A stretch of DNA of 19,002 bases, taken from NCBI GenBank assembly GCA_900548455.1, contig URKQ01000048.1, forward strand, positions 1 through 19,002. The letters run 5' to 3'. Under the pieces are notes generated by a model, which saw only the letters and a program-made list of their open reading frames with translations, was not told the origin of the DNA and did not search any database. Source of the stretch: an uncultured Clostridium sp. Lineage in GTDB: Bacteria; Bacillota; Clostridia; Clostridiales; Clostridiaceae. The position numbers were made by a program, and so were the translations under genes. Shown piece after piece: positions 1 to 5,852 of this stretch (positions within the stretch are counted from its first letter, which is position 1; each line of letters starts with the position of its first letter).

Positions 1-75
1 GCGGAATTGGCAGACGCACTAGACTTAGGATCTAGCGCCTTAGGCGTGGGGGTTCGACTCCCTTCATCTGCACCA
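1..75 (+). tRNA. tRNA-Leu (anticodon UAG), 5' end cut by window
   Basis: This is the 3' part of a leucine tRNA. The anticodon loop CTTAGGA carries TAG. It is followed by a long variable arm (gcgccttaggcgt), typical of class II tRNAs, then a T arm with GGTTCGACTCC, the acceptor strand CATCTGC, discriminator A and an encoded CCA at 73-75. The 5' acceptor strand and first bases lie upstream of the window. It is the first visible member of a Leu-Gly-Cys cluster that appears to be one transcript. Confidence 0.95.
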
Positions 76-84
76 TTATTTCGA

Positions 85-159
85 GCGGGAGTGGCTCAGT
101 GGTAGAGCGTCACCTTGCCAAGGTGAACGTCGCGAGTTCGAATCTCGTCTTCCGCTCCA
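85..159 (+). tRNA. tRNA-Gly (anticodon GCC)
   Basis: This is a complete cloverleaf. Acceptor GCGGGAG (85-91) pairs with CTTCCGC (149-155) with one G-T pair. The anticodon stem TCACC/GGTGA encloses loop TTGCCAA with GCC at 117-119. The T arm is standard and CCA is encoded at 157-159. It lies 9 bases after tRNA-Leu and 5 bases before tRNA-Cys. Confidence 0.97.
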
Positions 160-164
160 AATAT

Positions 165-239
165 GGCGCTATAGCCAAGTGGTAAGGCAAAGGTCTGCAA
201 AACCTCTATCCCCCGGTTCAAATCCGGGTGGCGCCTCCA
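165..239 (+). tRNA. tRNA-Cys (anticodon GCA)
   Basis: Acceptor GGCGCTA (165-171) pairs with TGGCGCC (229-235), the discriminator is T, and CCA is encoded at 237-239. Anticodon GCA is at 197-199. The anticodon stem is AAGGT/ACCTC, so its outermost pair (bases 190 and 206, tRNA positions 27 and 43) is an A-C mismatch. Everything else is canonical. It is the last tRNA of the cluster, with a terminator directly behind it. Confidence 0.96.
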
Positions 240-240
240 A

Positions 241-280
241 AAAAGCTAGTAACTTATGTGTTACTAGCTTTTTTATTTTT
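241..280. terminator. Bidirectional intrinsic terminator of tRNA cluster and opposing gene
   Basis: The stem AGCTAGTAAC (244-253) and GTTACTAGCT (260-269) has a 6-base loop. It is flanked by an A run on the left and a T run on the right, so it can work in both directions. It ends the tRNA transcript, and it is also the nearest terminator for the convergent minus-strand DUF6873 gene. Confidence 0.9.
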
Positions 281-324
281 TGGTAAGTTTATAAAAAGAG
301 AGCAAATAGGGAGTAAAGTAAAGT

Positions 325-1023
325 TTATATGAAAAAGATACTACCTCGATCAATTAAAGGAGTTTGGGATAAATAAATACAATTAATATTGTACTTATTT
401 AAAAAGTTTATTATGGAGTTTTTGTAGGGATAAAAATCTAGGCTTCCGTAAAAAACTAAAGTATCTTTATTTAGCATCCCGCAAGTGCCGCCGATAAAAC
501 CATAGTTTAGTCCGGGAAGTGAAATATTTCCTGGTGGTAAGAAAAGTACATCGGCATTTTTTTGTGTTAAAGCATCATGTATAGATTTATCACTAGTTAT
601 GAAAGCGCTATCGTTTAATATAACAGTGGAACATTTGGTATAGCCTTGATTAACATCTAAAGGTATTTTGTTTTTACATCTTTTTAATAGCGTATCATCA
701 GTATGTTTTAGCTTATGTATAAAGAAACTATTAGTGCTAACGGCATTTAGAATAATATCATTAGGATAAGTACTAGTTAATGAGTTTTTACTTCTAACTA
801 TATTTAAACCTACATTCTTTAATTGACTTTCAAAAGTTAATGATGCATCCTTGTGCAGTATTGCGGTTTTATCTTCTAATATATGTAGTTGAATATCCGG
901 ATGACCACATATTTCTTCGTAAACTAAGTTGCAAGGTTCCGTTTTAATAATTGAACAATTTAATTTTTGTAAATTAGACTCTTCTTCATTGGTTAATCTA
1001 TAATCTACTATAGCGTATTTCAA
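325..1023 (-). CDS. DUF6873 family protein (predicted GME fold)
   Basis: This resembles the clostridial DUF6873 family, assigned to the guanidino-group-modifying-enzyme (amidinotransferase/deiminase) fold. Its biochemical function is unknown to me. Visible family-like blocks are DYRL near the N terminus, GHPDIQLH (about residues 41-47), YPNDIILN, NQGYTKCSTV, TSD and YGFIGGTCGML. The GGTC block holds Cys181, which sits where GME-fold enzymes often place a catalytic Cys, but that equivalence is inference. A GTG at 1032-1030 is in frame but lies inside the Shine-Dalgarno sequence AGGAGGTGA (1037-1029). I therefore place the start at TTG 1023-1021, 8 bases after AGGAGG, giving 232 residues beginning MKYAIVDYRL. 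There is no signal peptide or membrane segment. It is a single-gene transcript, convergent with the tRNA cluster. Confidence 0.8.
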   Translation of the reverse strand: MKYAIVDYRLTNEEESNLQKLNCSIIKTEPCNLVYEEICGHPDIQLHILEDKTAILHKDASLTFESQLKNVGLNIVRSKNSLTSTYPNDIILNAVSTNSFFIHKLKHTDDTLLKRCKNKIPLDVNQGYTKCSTVILNDSAFITSDKSIHDALTQKNADVLFLPPGNISLPGLNYGFIGGTCGMLNKDTLVFYGSLDFYPYKNSIINFLNKYNINCIYLSQTPLIDRGSIFFI

Positions 1024-1088
1024 AAAAATCACCTCCTGTAATTAAAAAATTAGATTTTTTAAGTGTAATATAGATATTTCTATTTGCC

Positions 1089-1097
1089 ATTATATCA
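1089..1097 (-). promoter_or_regulatory. Extended -10 promoter for the DUF6873 gene
   Basis: Read on the minus strand this is TGATATAAT, an extended -10 element (TG-n-TATAAT). No good -35 hexamer lies 16-18 bases upstream. Transcription would begin near 1082, giving a leader of about 60 bases before the TTG start. Confidence 0.45.
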
Positions 1098-1230
1098 TAA
1101 CTTTATTCAATAATATGAAATATTTATAGTGAATATTGAAGTAATAAAAACACATAATATTATTAATAAAATGAAGTAAGTAGTTTGATGATATTCATAT
1201 GATGACAGGCATAAATAATGAGGTGAGATA

Positions 1231-2154
1231 ATGAAAATTATGACTATAATAAATAATAGCCACAGAGTTTCCGTATCAAATCAAGTGAATGGTTTGGTTG
1301 AATTCTTTAATAAGAGAGGATTAAAGTTGACCTCAGAATTTGGAAGTGGATTTAAAGAAGATGTTATAGATATTTATTTAGAAGATGTAGAAAAAAATGA
1401 TAAAACTATTAGATTATTAGAATATTATATAGCAAATATACTATATGATATTTTAATTGAAGAGTTTATAGAAAAAAAGCTAAATAAATATTTAAGTGAT
1501 GCTTATGGATTTTTGAATTATAGTGATATTGGAAAAGTTAAAAGTATGATAGTGCAAATTTTGAAGGAAGAAAGCAGAATAGATGATACTGTAATATATT
1601 GCATGAATCGAAAAAATAGAGTGGTGCAAAAAATAATTGAATGTGTTGAAGAGGGAAATTCAATAAATGTAAAAGGTTTTTTGGATTTTAGATATAAGGA
1701 ATTAAGAATTGACATATATAGATGTGTTGAAAAAATAATTGAAAAATATATGGTTGAAAAAGAGTACAATGAGTTTATAAGTCTGCTTAAATATTTTGTT
1801 GAGGTTCAAGAAAGTAAGAGCGAGAGAATAGATATGTTTGTAGGAGATGGTGAAGGGAATTATATTCTTAAAGATGAGAATGATAATGATATGATGGAAA
1901 CACTAATAAGTGAGTTGTGTGAAAACAAAAGTATTGTTGAAATAAGTAAGGAAGACCTAGTTATTAGTGGACTTATAACGCTATGTCCTAAAAAAGTAGT
2001 TATTCATTGTTCTAGAAAAGACAAAGATAAAGAATTAATCAATACAATTGAAAAAGTTTTTGAAGGTAGGGTGGAGTACTGTACGGGGTGTAAAAAATGT
2101 AGCAAATTAAAAGAATTTATACAAATACCTGTTGACAGTAATATAAAAGTATAG
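1231..2154 (+). CDS. ytxC: YtxC-like putative sporulation protein
   Basis: This 307-residue protein looks like the YtxC family of spore-forming Firmicutes, annotated as putative sporulation proteins without a defined biochemical role. It has an alternating alpha/beta N-terminal part (about 1-50), a long helical middle (about 55-200) rich in Lys, Glu and Ile, and a C-terminal part (about 220-307). Near the end is CTGCKKC (Cys284, 287, 290), a possible metal or Fe-S site. No signal peptide or membrane helix is evident. The start ATG has GAGGTGA 4 bases upstream. In Bacillus subtilis ytxC lies upstream of thrS and infC. Here it directly precedes infC and thrS is absent. The infC promoter overlaps its 3' end, so the two transcripts are probably separable. 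The assignment rests on overall resemblance and synteny. Confidence 0.75.
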   Translation: MKIMTIINNSHRVSVSNQVNGLVEFFNKRGLKLTSEFGSGFKEDVIDIYLEDVEKNDKTIRLLEYYIANILYDILIEEFIEKKLNKYLSDAYGFLNYSDIGKVKSMIVQILKEESRIDDTVIYCMNRKNRVVQKIIECVEEGNSINVKGFLDFRYKELRIDIYRCVEKIIEKYMVEKEYNEFISLLKYFVEVQESKSERIDMFVGDGEGNYILKDENDNDMMETLISELCENKSIVEISKEDLVISGLITLCPKKVVIHCSRKDKDKELINTIEKVFEGRVEYCTGCKKCSKLKEFIQIPVDSNIKV

Positions 2155-2160
2155 TAGAAT
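2132..2160 (+). promoter_or_regulatory. Sigma-A promoter of infC-rpmI-rplT
   Basis: TTGACA (2132-2137), a 17-base spacer and TAGAAT (2155-2160) make a near-consensus housekeeping promoter. It overlaps the last codons and stop of ytxC. Transcription should start near 2167, placing the whole L20-type leader in the 5' UTR. Confidence 0.85.
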
Positions 2161-2166
2161 AAGTTT

Positions 2167-2293
2167 TGTTAATTGAATAATTTTAAAAAGAAGAAACAGC
2201 CGTTTCTCACCTTACAGCATTGCTAGTTTGGTTATTTATTTTGACTTGCATTATATGTGTGTTAGGACGGCTTAAGCTGTCCTTTTTATTTTT
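2167..2293 (+). promoter_or_regulatory. Ribosomal protein L20-type leader (attenuator) of infC-rpmI-rplT
   Basis: The 5' UTR of the infC operon contains a 5' hairpin AGAAAC-AGCC-GTTTCT (2192-2207) and ends in an intrinsic terminator before infC. AGCCGT (2198-2203) is exactly complementary to ACGGCT (2267-2272) in the 5' arm of the terminator, so the two could pair as a mutually exclusive antiterminator. Firmicute infC-rpmI-rplT operons are known to be repressed by free L20 through leader attenuation. Position, size and the promoter-leader-terminator layout match that class. The specific pairing is my inference and no covariance model was run. Confidence 0.75.
2264..2293 (+). terminator. Attenuator terminator inside the infC leader
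   Basis: AGGACGGC (2264-2271), loop TTAA and GCTGTCCT (2276-2283) form an 8-bp hairpin with one G-T pair, followed by TTTT-A-TTTTT. It lies 34 bases before infC and downstream of the promoter, so transcripts would stop here unless it is prevented from folding. Confidence 0.88.
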
Positions 2294-2327
2294 ATATAAA
2301 GGTTATATTAGCCGGAGGTGAAAGGTT

Positions 2328-2846
2328 ATCAGTAAAAATAAAGACTTCATTATTAATGAAGATATAAGAGAAAAAGAAATCAGAGTTATTGATTCCAATG
2401 GAGAAGCATTAGGAGTAATTTCTACCAAAGAAGCACTTGAAATTGCAAACAGGAAAGAATTAGACTTAGTTGTTATATCTCCAAGTGCCAAGCCAGTAGT
2501 TTGTAAAATAATGGATTTTGGTAAGTTTGTTTATGAGCAACAAAAGAAAGAAAAAGAAGTTAAGAAAAAGCAGAAAGTAATTAGCATAAAAGAAATTAGA
2601 TTAAGTGCTACAATAGAACAGCATGATATCGGAATTAAAGCTAATAATGCTAAAAAATTCCTATTAGATGGAGATAAGGTTAAAGTTACTGTGAGATTTA
2701 GAGGAAGAGAAATTGAGAACTCACAGGTTGGACACAAGATATTAAACCTTTTTGTTGAAAAATTAGGTGATGTTTATGTAATAGAAAAGCCAGCTAAACA
2801 AGAAGGAAGAAATATGATAATGATATTAGCTCCAAAGAGAGCTTAA
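2328..2846 (+). CDS. infC: Translation initiation factor IF-3 (AUC start)
   Basis: IF3 binds the 30S subunit, prevents premature 50S joining and proofreads the start codon and initiator tRNA. The N-domain begins near INEDIREKEIRVID and the linker carries KPVVCKIMDFGKFVYEQ. The C-domain contains KEIRLSATIEQHDI and GDKVKVTVRFRGREI. The first in-frame ATG (2511) would remove the N-domain. Between the in-frame TGA at 2319 and that ATG there is no ATG, GTG or TTG. GGAGGTG (2314-2320) lies 7 bases before ATC at 2328, so AUC is the best start. This gives 172 residues, the usual IF3 length. IF3 autoregulates through its own AUU start in E. coli, because it rejects non-standard start codons. It is the first gene of the infC-rpmI-rplT operon. 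Confidence 0.95.
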   Translation: MSKNKDFIINEDIREKEIRVIDSNGEALGVISTKEALEIANRKELDLVVISPSAKPVVCKIMDFGKFVYEQQKKEKEVKKKQKVISIKEIRLSATIEQHDIGIKANNAKKFLLDGDKVKVTVRFRGREIENSQVGHKILNLFVEKLGDVYVIEKPAKQEGRNMIMILAPKRA

Positions 2847-2865
2847 CTGAGAGGAGGACTTTGTT

Positions 2866-3063
2866 ATGCCAAAAATGAAAACTCATAGAGGTGCAGCAAA
2901 AAGATTTAAAAAGACAGGTACAGGTAAATTAAAAAGAGCTAAAGCTTTCAGAAGCCATATATTAACTAAGAAGAGTAGAAAGACTAAGAGAAATCTTAGA
3001 AAAACTGCATATGTTTCAACAGCTCAAGAAAAAGCAATGAAGAAATTATTACCATACTTATAG
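2866..3063 (+). CDS. rpmI: 50S ribosomal protein L35
   Basis: This small, very basic ribosomal protein of 65 residues has the usual family length. The N terminus MPKMKTHRGAAKRFKKTGTGK and the C-terminal run ending KAMKKLLPYL are typical of L35. A strong GAGGAGG Shine-Dalgarno lies upstream in the 19-base gap after infC, and rplT follows after 26 bases. Expression should follow the leader attenuator at 2167-2293. Confidence 0.97.
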   Translation: MPKMKTHRGAAKRFKKTGTGKLKRAKAFRSHILTKKSRKTKRNLRKTAYVSTAQEKAMKKLLPYL

Positions 3064-3089
3064 TAGATAGATAACAGGAGGGAAATAGA

Positions 3090-3446
3090 ATGGCAAGAGT
3101 AAAAAGAGCGATGAATAGTCGTAAAAAGCATAAAAAAGTATTAAAGCTTGCAAAAGGATACTATGGTGGAAAAAGCAAGTTATTTAAAACTGCTAATGAA
3201 TCAGTTATAAGAGCATTAAGAAATGCTTATGTTGGTAGAAGATTAAAGAAGAGAGACTTCAGAAGATTATGGATTGCAAGAATAAATGCAGCAGCTAGAA
3301 TGAATGATTTATCTTACTCAAGATTCATGAATGGAATGAAACTTGCTGGAATAGAAATTAACAGAAAGATGCTTTCTGAGATAGCAATAAATGATCCAAA
3401 AGCTTTTGCAGAATTAGTAGAAGTTGCAAAAAAACATTTAGCATAA
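3090..3446 (+). CDS. rplT: 50S ribosomal protein L20
   Basis: L20 is an early-assembly protein of the large subunit and, in Firmicutes, the repressor of its own operon. The 118 residues match the family length. Recognisable blocks are MARVKRAMNSRKKHKKVLKL, AKGYYGGKSKLFKTA, the middle RDFRRLWIARINAAAR and YSRFMNGMKLAGIEINRKML. The extended basic N-terminal tail threads into 23S rRNA. The C-terminal globular domain is the part that also binds the leader RNA in studied systems. The Shine-Dalgarno AGGAGGG is well placed. A terminator follows immediately. Confidence 0.97.
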   Translation: MARVKRAMNSRKKHKKVLKLAKGYYGGKSKLFKTANESVIRALRNAYVGRRLKKRDFRRLWIARINAAARMNDLSYSRFMNGMKLAGIEINRKMLSEIAINDPKAFAELVEVAKKHLA

Positions 3447-3450
3447 TATA

Positions 3451-3487
3451 AATCCAGAGCAAATTTACATTTGTCTCTGGATTTTAT
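3451..3487 (+). terminator. Terminator of infC-rpmI-rplT
   Basis: AATCCAGAG (3451-3459) pairs with CTCTGGATT. An inner CAAAT/ATTTG stem lies across a single bulged T, and a T-rich tail follows. It starts 4 bases after the rplT stop and closes the ribosomal operon. Confidence 0.88.
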
Positions 3488-3565
3488 TAAAAATGAAGTT
3501 TTAATTTATGGAAGGCTCTGTAGATTATTATAACAATATGAATATATAATTTTATATGAATAAAT

Positions 3566-3618
3566 AATATATATAGTATAGAAATGTACAATGAATACAT
3601 TTTTATACTATATATATT
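3566..3618. repeat. 23-bp inverted repeat with 7-base spacer
   Basis: Arms 3566-3588 and 3596-3618 are complementary along all 23 positions, with one G-T pair (3581 with 3603), around the spacer CAATGAA. The outer part is AATATATATAGTATA and the inner part AAATGTA. As RNA it is a long hairpin; as DNA it is a long palindrome. It has only a weak T tract after it, so it is not a classic terminator. It could be a small non-autonomous element, a protein-binding palindrome or part of an untranslated RNA. Function unknown. Confidence 0.75.
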
Positions 3619-3659
3619 TTACTGTATAAAAAAGTATAAATTCTTAGTTTATAAATGAG

Positions 3660-3712
3660 TCCTTTTGTGGGAAACAAGGGAATATCTAATGAAAGTGGCA
3701 AGGCCACTTTTT
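3660..3712 (+). ncRNA. Candidate two-hairpin RNA of unknown class
   Basis: Hairpin 1 pairs TCCTTTTGT (3660-3668) with ACAAGGGA (3674-3681), with one bulged T and loop GGGAA. A linker of about 10 bases leads to hairpin 2, a terminator (3692-3712). It is more GC-rich and ordered than its surroundings. No gene starts between it and the next promoter at 3728, so it is either the 3' end of a small independent transcript or a dispersed element. I found no convincing promoter upstream. It does not match the core motifs I know for c-di-AMP, cobalamin, T-box or fluoride riboswitches. Confidence 0.35.
3692..3712 (+). terminator. Orphan intrinsic terminator upstream of the ktrB promoter
   Basis: AAAGTGGC (3692-3699), loop AAG, GCCACTTT (3703-3710) and a T run to 3712. 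It ends 15 bases before the -35 box of the next promoter and about 200 bases after the rplT terminator, so it ends some other transcript or is a backup stop. Confidence 0.75.
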
Positions 3713-3727
3713 ATGTATGTTTTTTAA

Positions 3728-3756
3728 TTGTAAGACTATAAATATAGGTATATAAT
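3728..3756 (+). promoter_or_regulatory. Sigma-A promoter of the ktrB-ktrA operon
   Basis: TTGTAA (3728-3733), a 17-base spacer and a perfect TATAAT (3751-3756). Transcription should start near 3763, leaving a leader of only about 38 bases before ATG 3801. That is too short for the c-di-AMP riboswitch found before some Firmicute ktr genes. Confidence 0.75.
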
Positions 3757-3800
3757 TGATTTATGTTTAATTTGAAGAGATAAATAAAGAGGTGTTAATA

Positions 3801-5168
3801 ATGCAATTAAAGAAGGCAGGAATATTTAAACATAGAAGTTTTGCACCCGTTCAGATAATAGCTATTGGATTTGCATTAACTATATTTATAGGAGCGTTAT
3901 TATTAAGGCTACCTATAGCAACAGTAGAAGGCGTAAGAACTCCATTTATAGACTGTTTATTTACATCAACATCTGCAGTTTGTGTTACTGGTTTAGTAAC
4001 TGTAGATACAGGGACTTATTGGAGTTATTTTGGCAAAACTATAATAATAATATTAATTCAAGTAGGAGGACTAGGATTTATGTCCTTTGCTACTTTGCTA
4101 TCATTAATAATTGGTAAAAAAATTACATTAAAGGAAAGATTAATTATAAGAGAATCCTTTAACTCTAATTCGTTACAGGGGATAGTAAAACTAGCAAAGT
4201 ATATATTAGTTTTTACATTTTCTATTGAATTTTTAGGAGCGTTATTGTTATCTTTTCAATTTATTCCACAGTTTGGAGTAGGAAAAGGAATATACTATAG
4301 TATTTTTCATGCTATATCAGCGTTTTGTAATGCTGGGTTTGACTTGATGGGAGATTATTCAAGTTTAACTAGCTATACATCTAATACCTTAGTAATATTG
4401 ACTATATCATCACTTATTGTAATAGGTGGTTTAGGATTTTATGTTTGGAATGAAGTATATAATTATAGAAGAAGAAGAAGATTATCATTACATACTAAAT
4501 TGGTAATATTGATAACTAGCTTTTTAATAATCTTTGGAACAATTATGTTCTTTATATTTGAGACTTCTGGAAATGGAGTATTAAAGGGATTACCTTTTAA
4601 GGAAAAAGTTTTGGCCTCACTCTTTGCATCAATATCACCAAGAACGGCAGGATTCAACTCTATTGATATGACTCAAATGACAATGGCATCAATATTATTA
4701 ACTATATTGTTAATGTTTATTGGAGGATCTCCAGGATCTACAGCAGGTGGAATAAAAACATCTACAGCAGGTGTGTTAGCTCTAACAGTAATTTCTGTTA
4801 TAAGAGGAAGAGATGACGCAGAATTATTTAAAAGAAGAATTAATAAAGAAACTGTTTATAAGGCTTTTGCTGTAGTTGTAGTAGGAGTAGGTATTGTATT
4901 TTTAACTACAATAATATTATCAATTACTGAAAGCGGATCAGGAGTGCCTTTTGAATACTATTTATTTGAATCTACATCAGCCTTTGGAACCGTAGGATTA
5001 ACTCTTGGACTTACTCAAAAGTTAACATCTATAGGAAAGATTGTGGTGGCATTAACTATGTATGCAGGAAGAGTTGGTCCATTAACAATAATTATTGCAT
5101 TAGCAGTTAGAAAACAAGGTATGAATAATTCTATTAAATATCCTGAAGATAAAATACTAGTTGGTTAA
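3801..5168 (+). CDS. ktrB: K+ transporter membrane subunit, TrkH/KtrB family
   Basis: This is the ion-conducting subunit of a potassium uptake system in the cytoplasmic membrane. The 455 residues contain the four pore-loop repeats of the superfamily. The filters are VCVTGL (about 60-65), CNAGF (176-180), RTAGF (281-285) and GTVGL (396-400). The loop GGSPGSTAGGIK (about 308-319) between repeats 3 and 4 is the usual gating loop. Multiple hydrophobic helices surround these. A GTG at 3792 is in frame but overlaps the Shine-Dalgarno AGAGGTG (3788-3794), so I take ATG 3801. ktrA follows after 12 bases. The KtrB rather than TrkH name is favoured by the short length and the single small RCK partner; ion selectivity beyond K+ cannot be read from sequence. 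Confidence 0.92.
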   Translation: MQLKKAGIFKHRSFAPVQIIAIGFALTIFIGALLLRLPIATVEGVRTPFIDCLFTSTSAVCVTGLVTVDTGTYWSYFGKTIIIILIQVGGLGFMSFATLLSLIIGKKITLKERLIIRESFNSNSLQGIVKLAKYILVFTFSIEFLGALLLSFQFIPQFGVGKGIYYSIFHAISAFCNAGFDLMGDYSSLTSYTSNTLVILTISSLIVIGGLGFYVWNEVYNYRRRRRLSLHTKLVILITSFLIIFGTIMFFIFETSGNGVLKGLPFKEKVLASLFASISPRTAGFNSIDMTQMTMASILLTILLMFIGGSPGSTAGGIKTSTAGVLALTVISVIRGRDDAELFKRRINKETVYKAFAVVVVGVGIVFLTTIILSITESGSGVPFEYYLFESTSAFGTVGLTLGLTQKLTSIGKIVVALTMYAGRVGPLTIIIALAVRKQGMNNSIKYPEDKILVG

Positions 5169-5180
5169 GGGGGAATAAAT

Positions 5181-5852
5181 ATGAGAAAAAAACAATTTAT
5201 AGTAATTGGATTAGGAAGATTTGGTACTTCGGTAGCTGAAACACTATATTCTTTAGGAAATGAAGTTTTAGCAGTAGATATAGATGAGGAAGCTGTACAA
5301 AATATAGCGGATAGAGTTACTCATGCAGTTCAAGTGGATGCTAATGATGAAGCTAGTTTGAGGGCTCTTGGAATAGGAAATTTTGATGTGGCAATAATTA
5401 GTATAGGATCAGATATTCAAGCTAATATTTTATCTACACTTTTAGTGAAAGAGATGAATGTAAAACATATAATTACAAAGGCTAATAATGCTATGCATGC
5501 AAAGGTGTTATATAAAATAGGAGCAAATAGAGTTATATTTCCAGAGAGAGATATGGGAGTTAGAGTAGCACATAATTTATGCTCTTCTAGTATATTAGAT
5601 TATATAGAATTATCACCAGATTTTAGTATTGCTGAAATTGTTTGTCCTTCTGAATGGGAAGGTAACTCTTTAAAGGATCTTAATTTAAGAGTTAAATATG
5701 GAATAAACGTTGTAGCAATAAAAAGAGAAAATGATATAGATATTTCTCCATCAGCAGATATGATTATTGAATCAGGAGATATTATTGTAGCTATAGGTGG
5801 AAATAACGAGCTTAATAATATTGAAAGGTTAGTTGGAAAAGGAGAACAATAA
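5181..5852 (+). CDS. ktrA: K+ uptake regulatory subunit, TrkA/KtrA family (RCK)
   Basis: This cytosolic gating subunit forms a ring on KtrB. The 223 residues form one RCK unit. The Rossmann domain has GLGRFG (10-15) and Asp33 at the end of strand 2 (VLAVDID), the residue that holds the adenosine ribose of NAD(H)/ATP. DANDEASLRALGI follows. The C-terminal RCK_C lobe (about 135-223) is the lobe that binds c-di-AMP in studied Firmicute KtrA proteins. Whether this one binds it is inference. Start ATG with GGGGGAA upstream. Its TAA stop abuts the GTG start of the next gene (TAAGTG), implying translational coupling. Confidence 0.93.
   Translation: MRKKQFIVIGLGRFGTSVAETLYSLGNEVLAVDIDEEAVQNIADRVTHAVQVDANDEASLRALGIGNFDVAIISIGSDIQANILSTLLVKEMNVKHIITKANNAMHAKVLYKIGANRVIFPERDMGVRVAHNLCSSSILDYIELSPDFSIAEIVCPSEWEGNSLKDLNLRVKYGINVVAIKRENDIDISPSADMIIESGDIIVAIGGNNELNNIERLVGKGEQ

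Larger units (their letters stand above)
3488..3727. other. Gene-free, very AT-rich block between rplT and ktrB
   Basis: This stretch between two confident transcription units has no coding region I can support. It contains a 23-bp inverted repeat (3566-3618) and a two-hairpin element ending in an intrinsic terminator (3660-3712), both listed separately. The ktrB promoter lies immediately after it, so these structures are not part of the ktrB leader. A 28-codon ATG frame (3655-3741) has no ribosome binding site and runs through the terminator, so I do not call it a gene. Confidence 0.7.

Noticed and set aside
1140..1230. Sporulation sigma-factor promoter upstream of ytxC
   Set aside because: CATATGAT fits a sigma-E-like -10, but no matching -35 is at the right distance; too weak to report.
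1518..1769. Minus-strand frame of 83 codons inside ytxC
   Set aside because: It lies wholly inside ytxC, has no ribosome binding site, and its Ile/Ser/Phe-rich product is what antisense of AT-rich coding DNA gives. The other antisense frames in this window were dismissed for the same reasons.
2511..2846. infC beginning at the first ATG (111 residues)
   Set aside because: It would remove the conserved N-domain and linker, and no ribosome binding site is needed there because a strong one precedes ATC 2328.
3660..3712. Cobalamin or c-di-AMP riboswitch before ktrB
   Set aside because: Only scattered short matches (GGGAA, GCCAC) and no full core; it also lies upstream of the ktrB promoter.
3655..3741. 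28-codon ATG reading frame in the rplT-ktrB gap
   Set aside because: No Shine-Dalgarno sequence, it runs through an intrinsic terminator and overlaps the ktrB promoter; more likely an accident over a structured element.
3792..3800. GTG start for ktrB
   Set aside because: The GTG is part of the Shine-Dalgarno AGAGGTG; ATG 3801 is correctly spaced.
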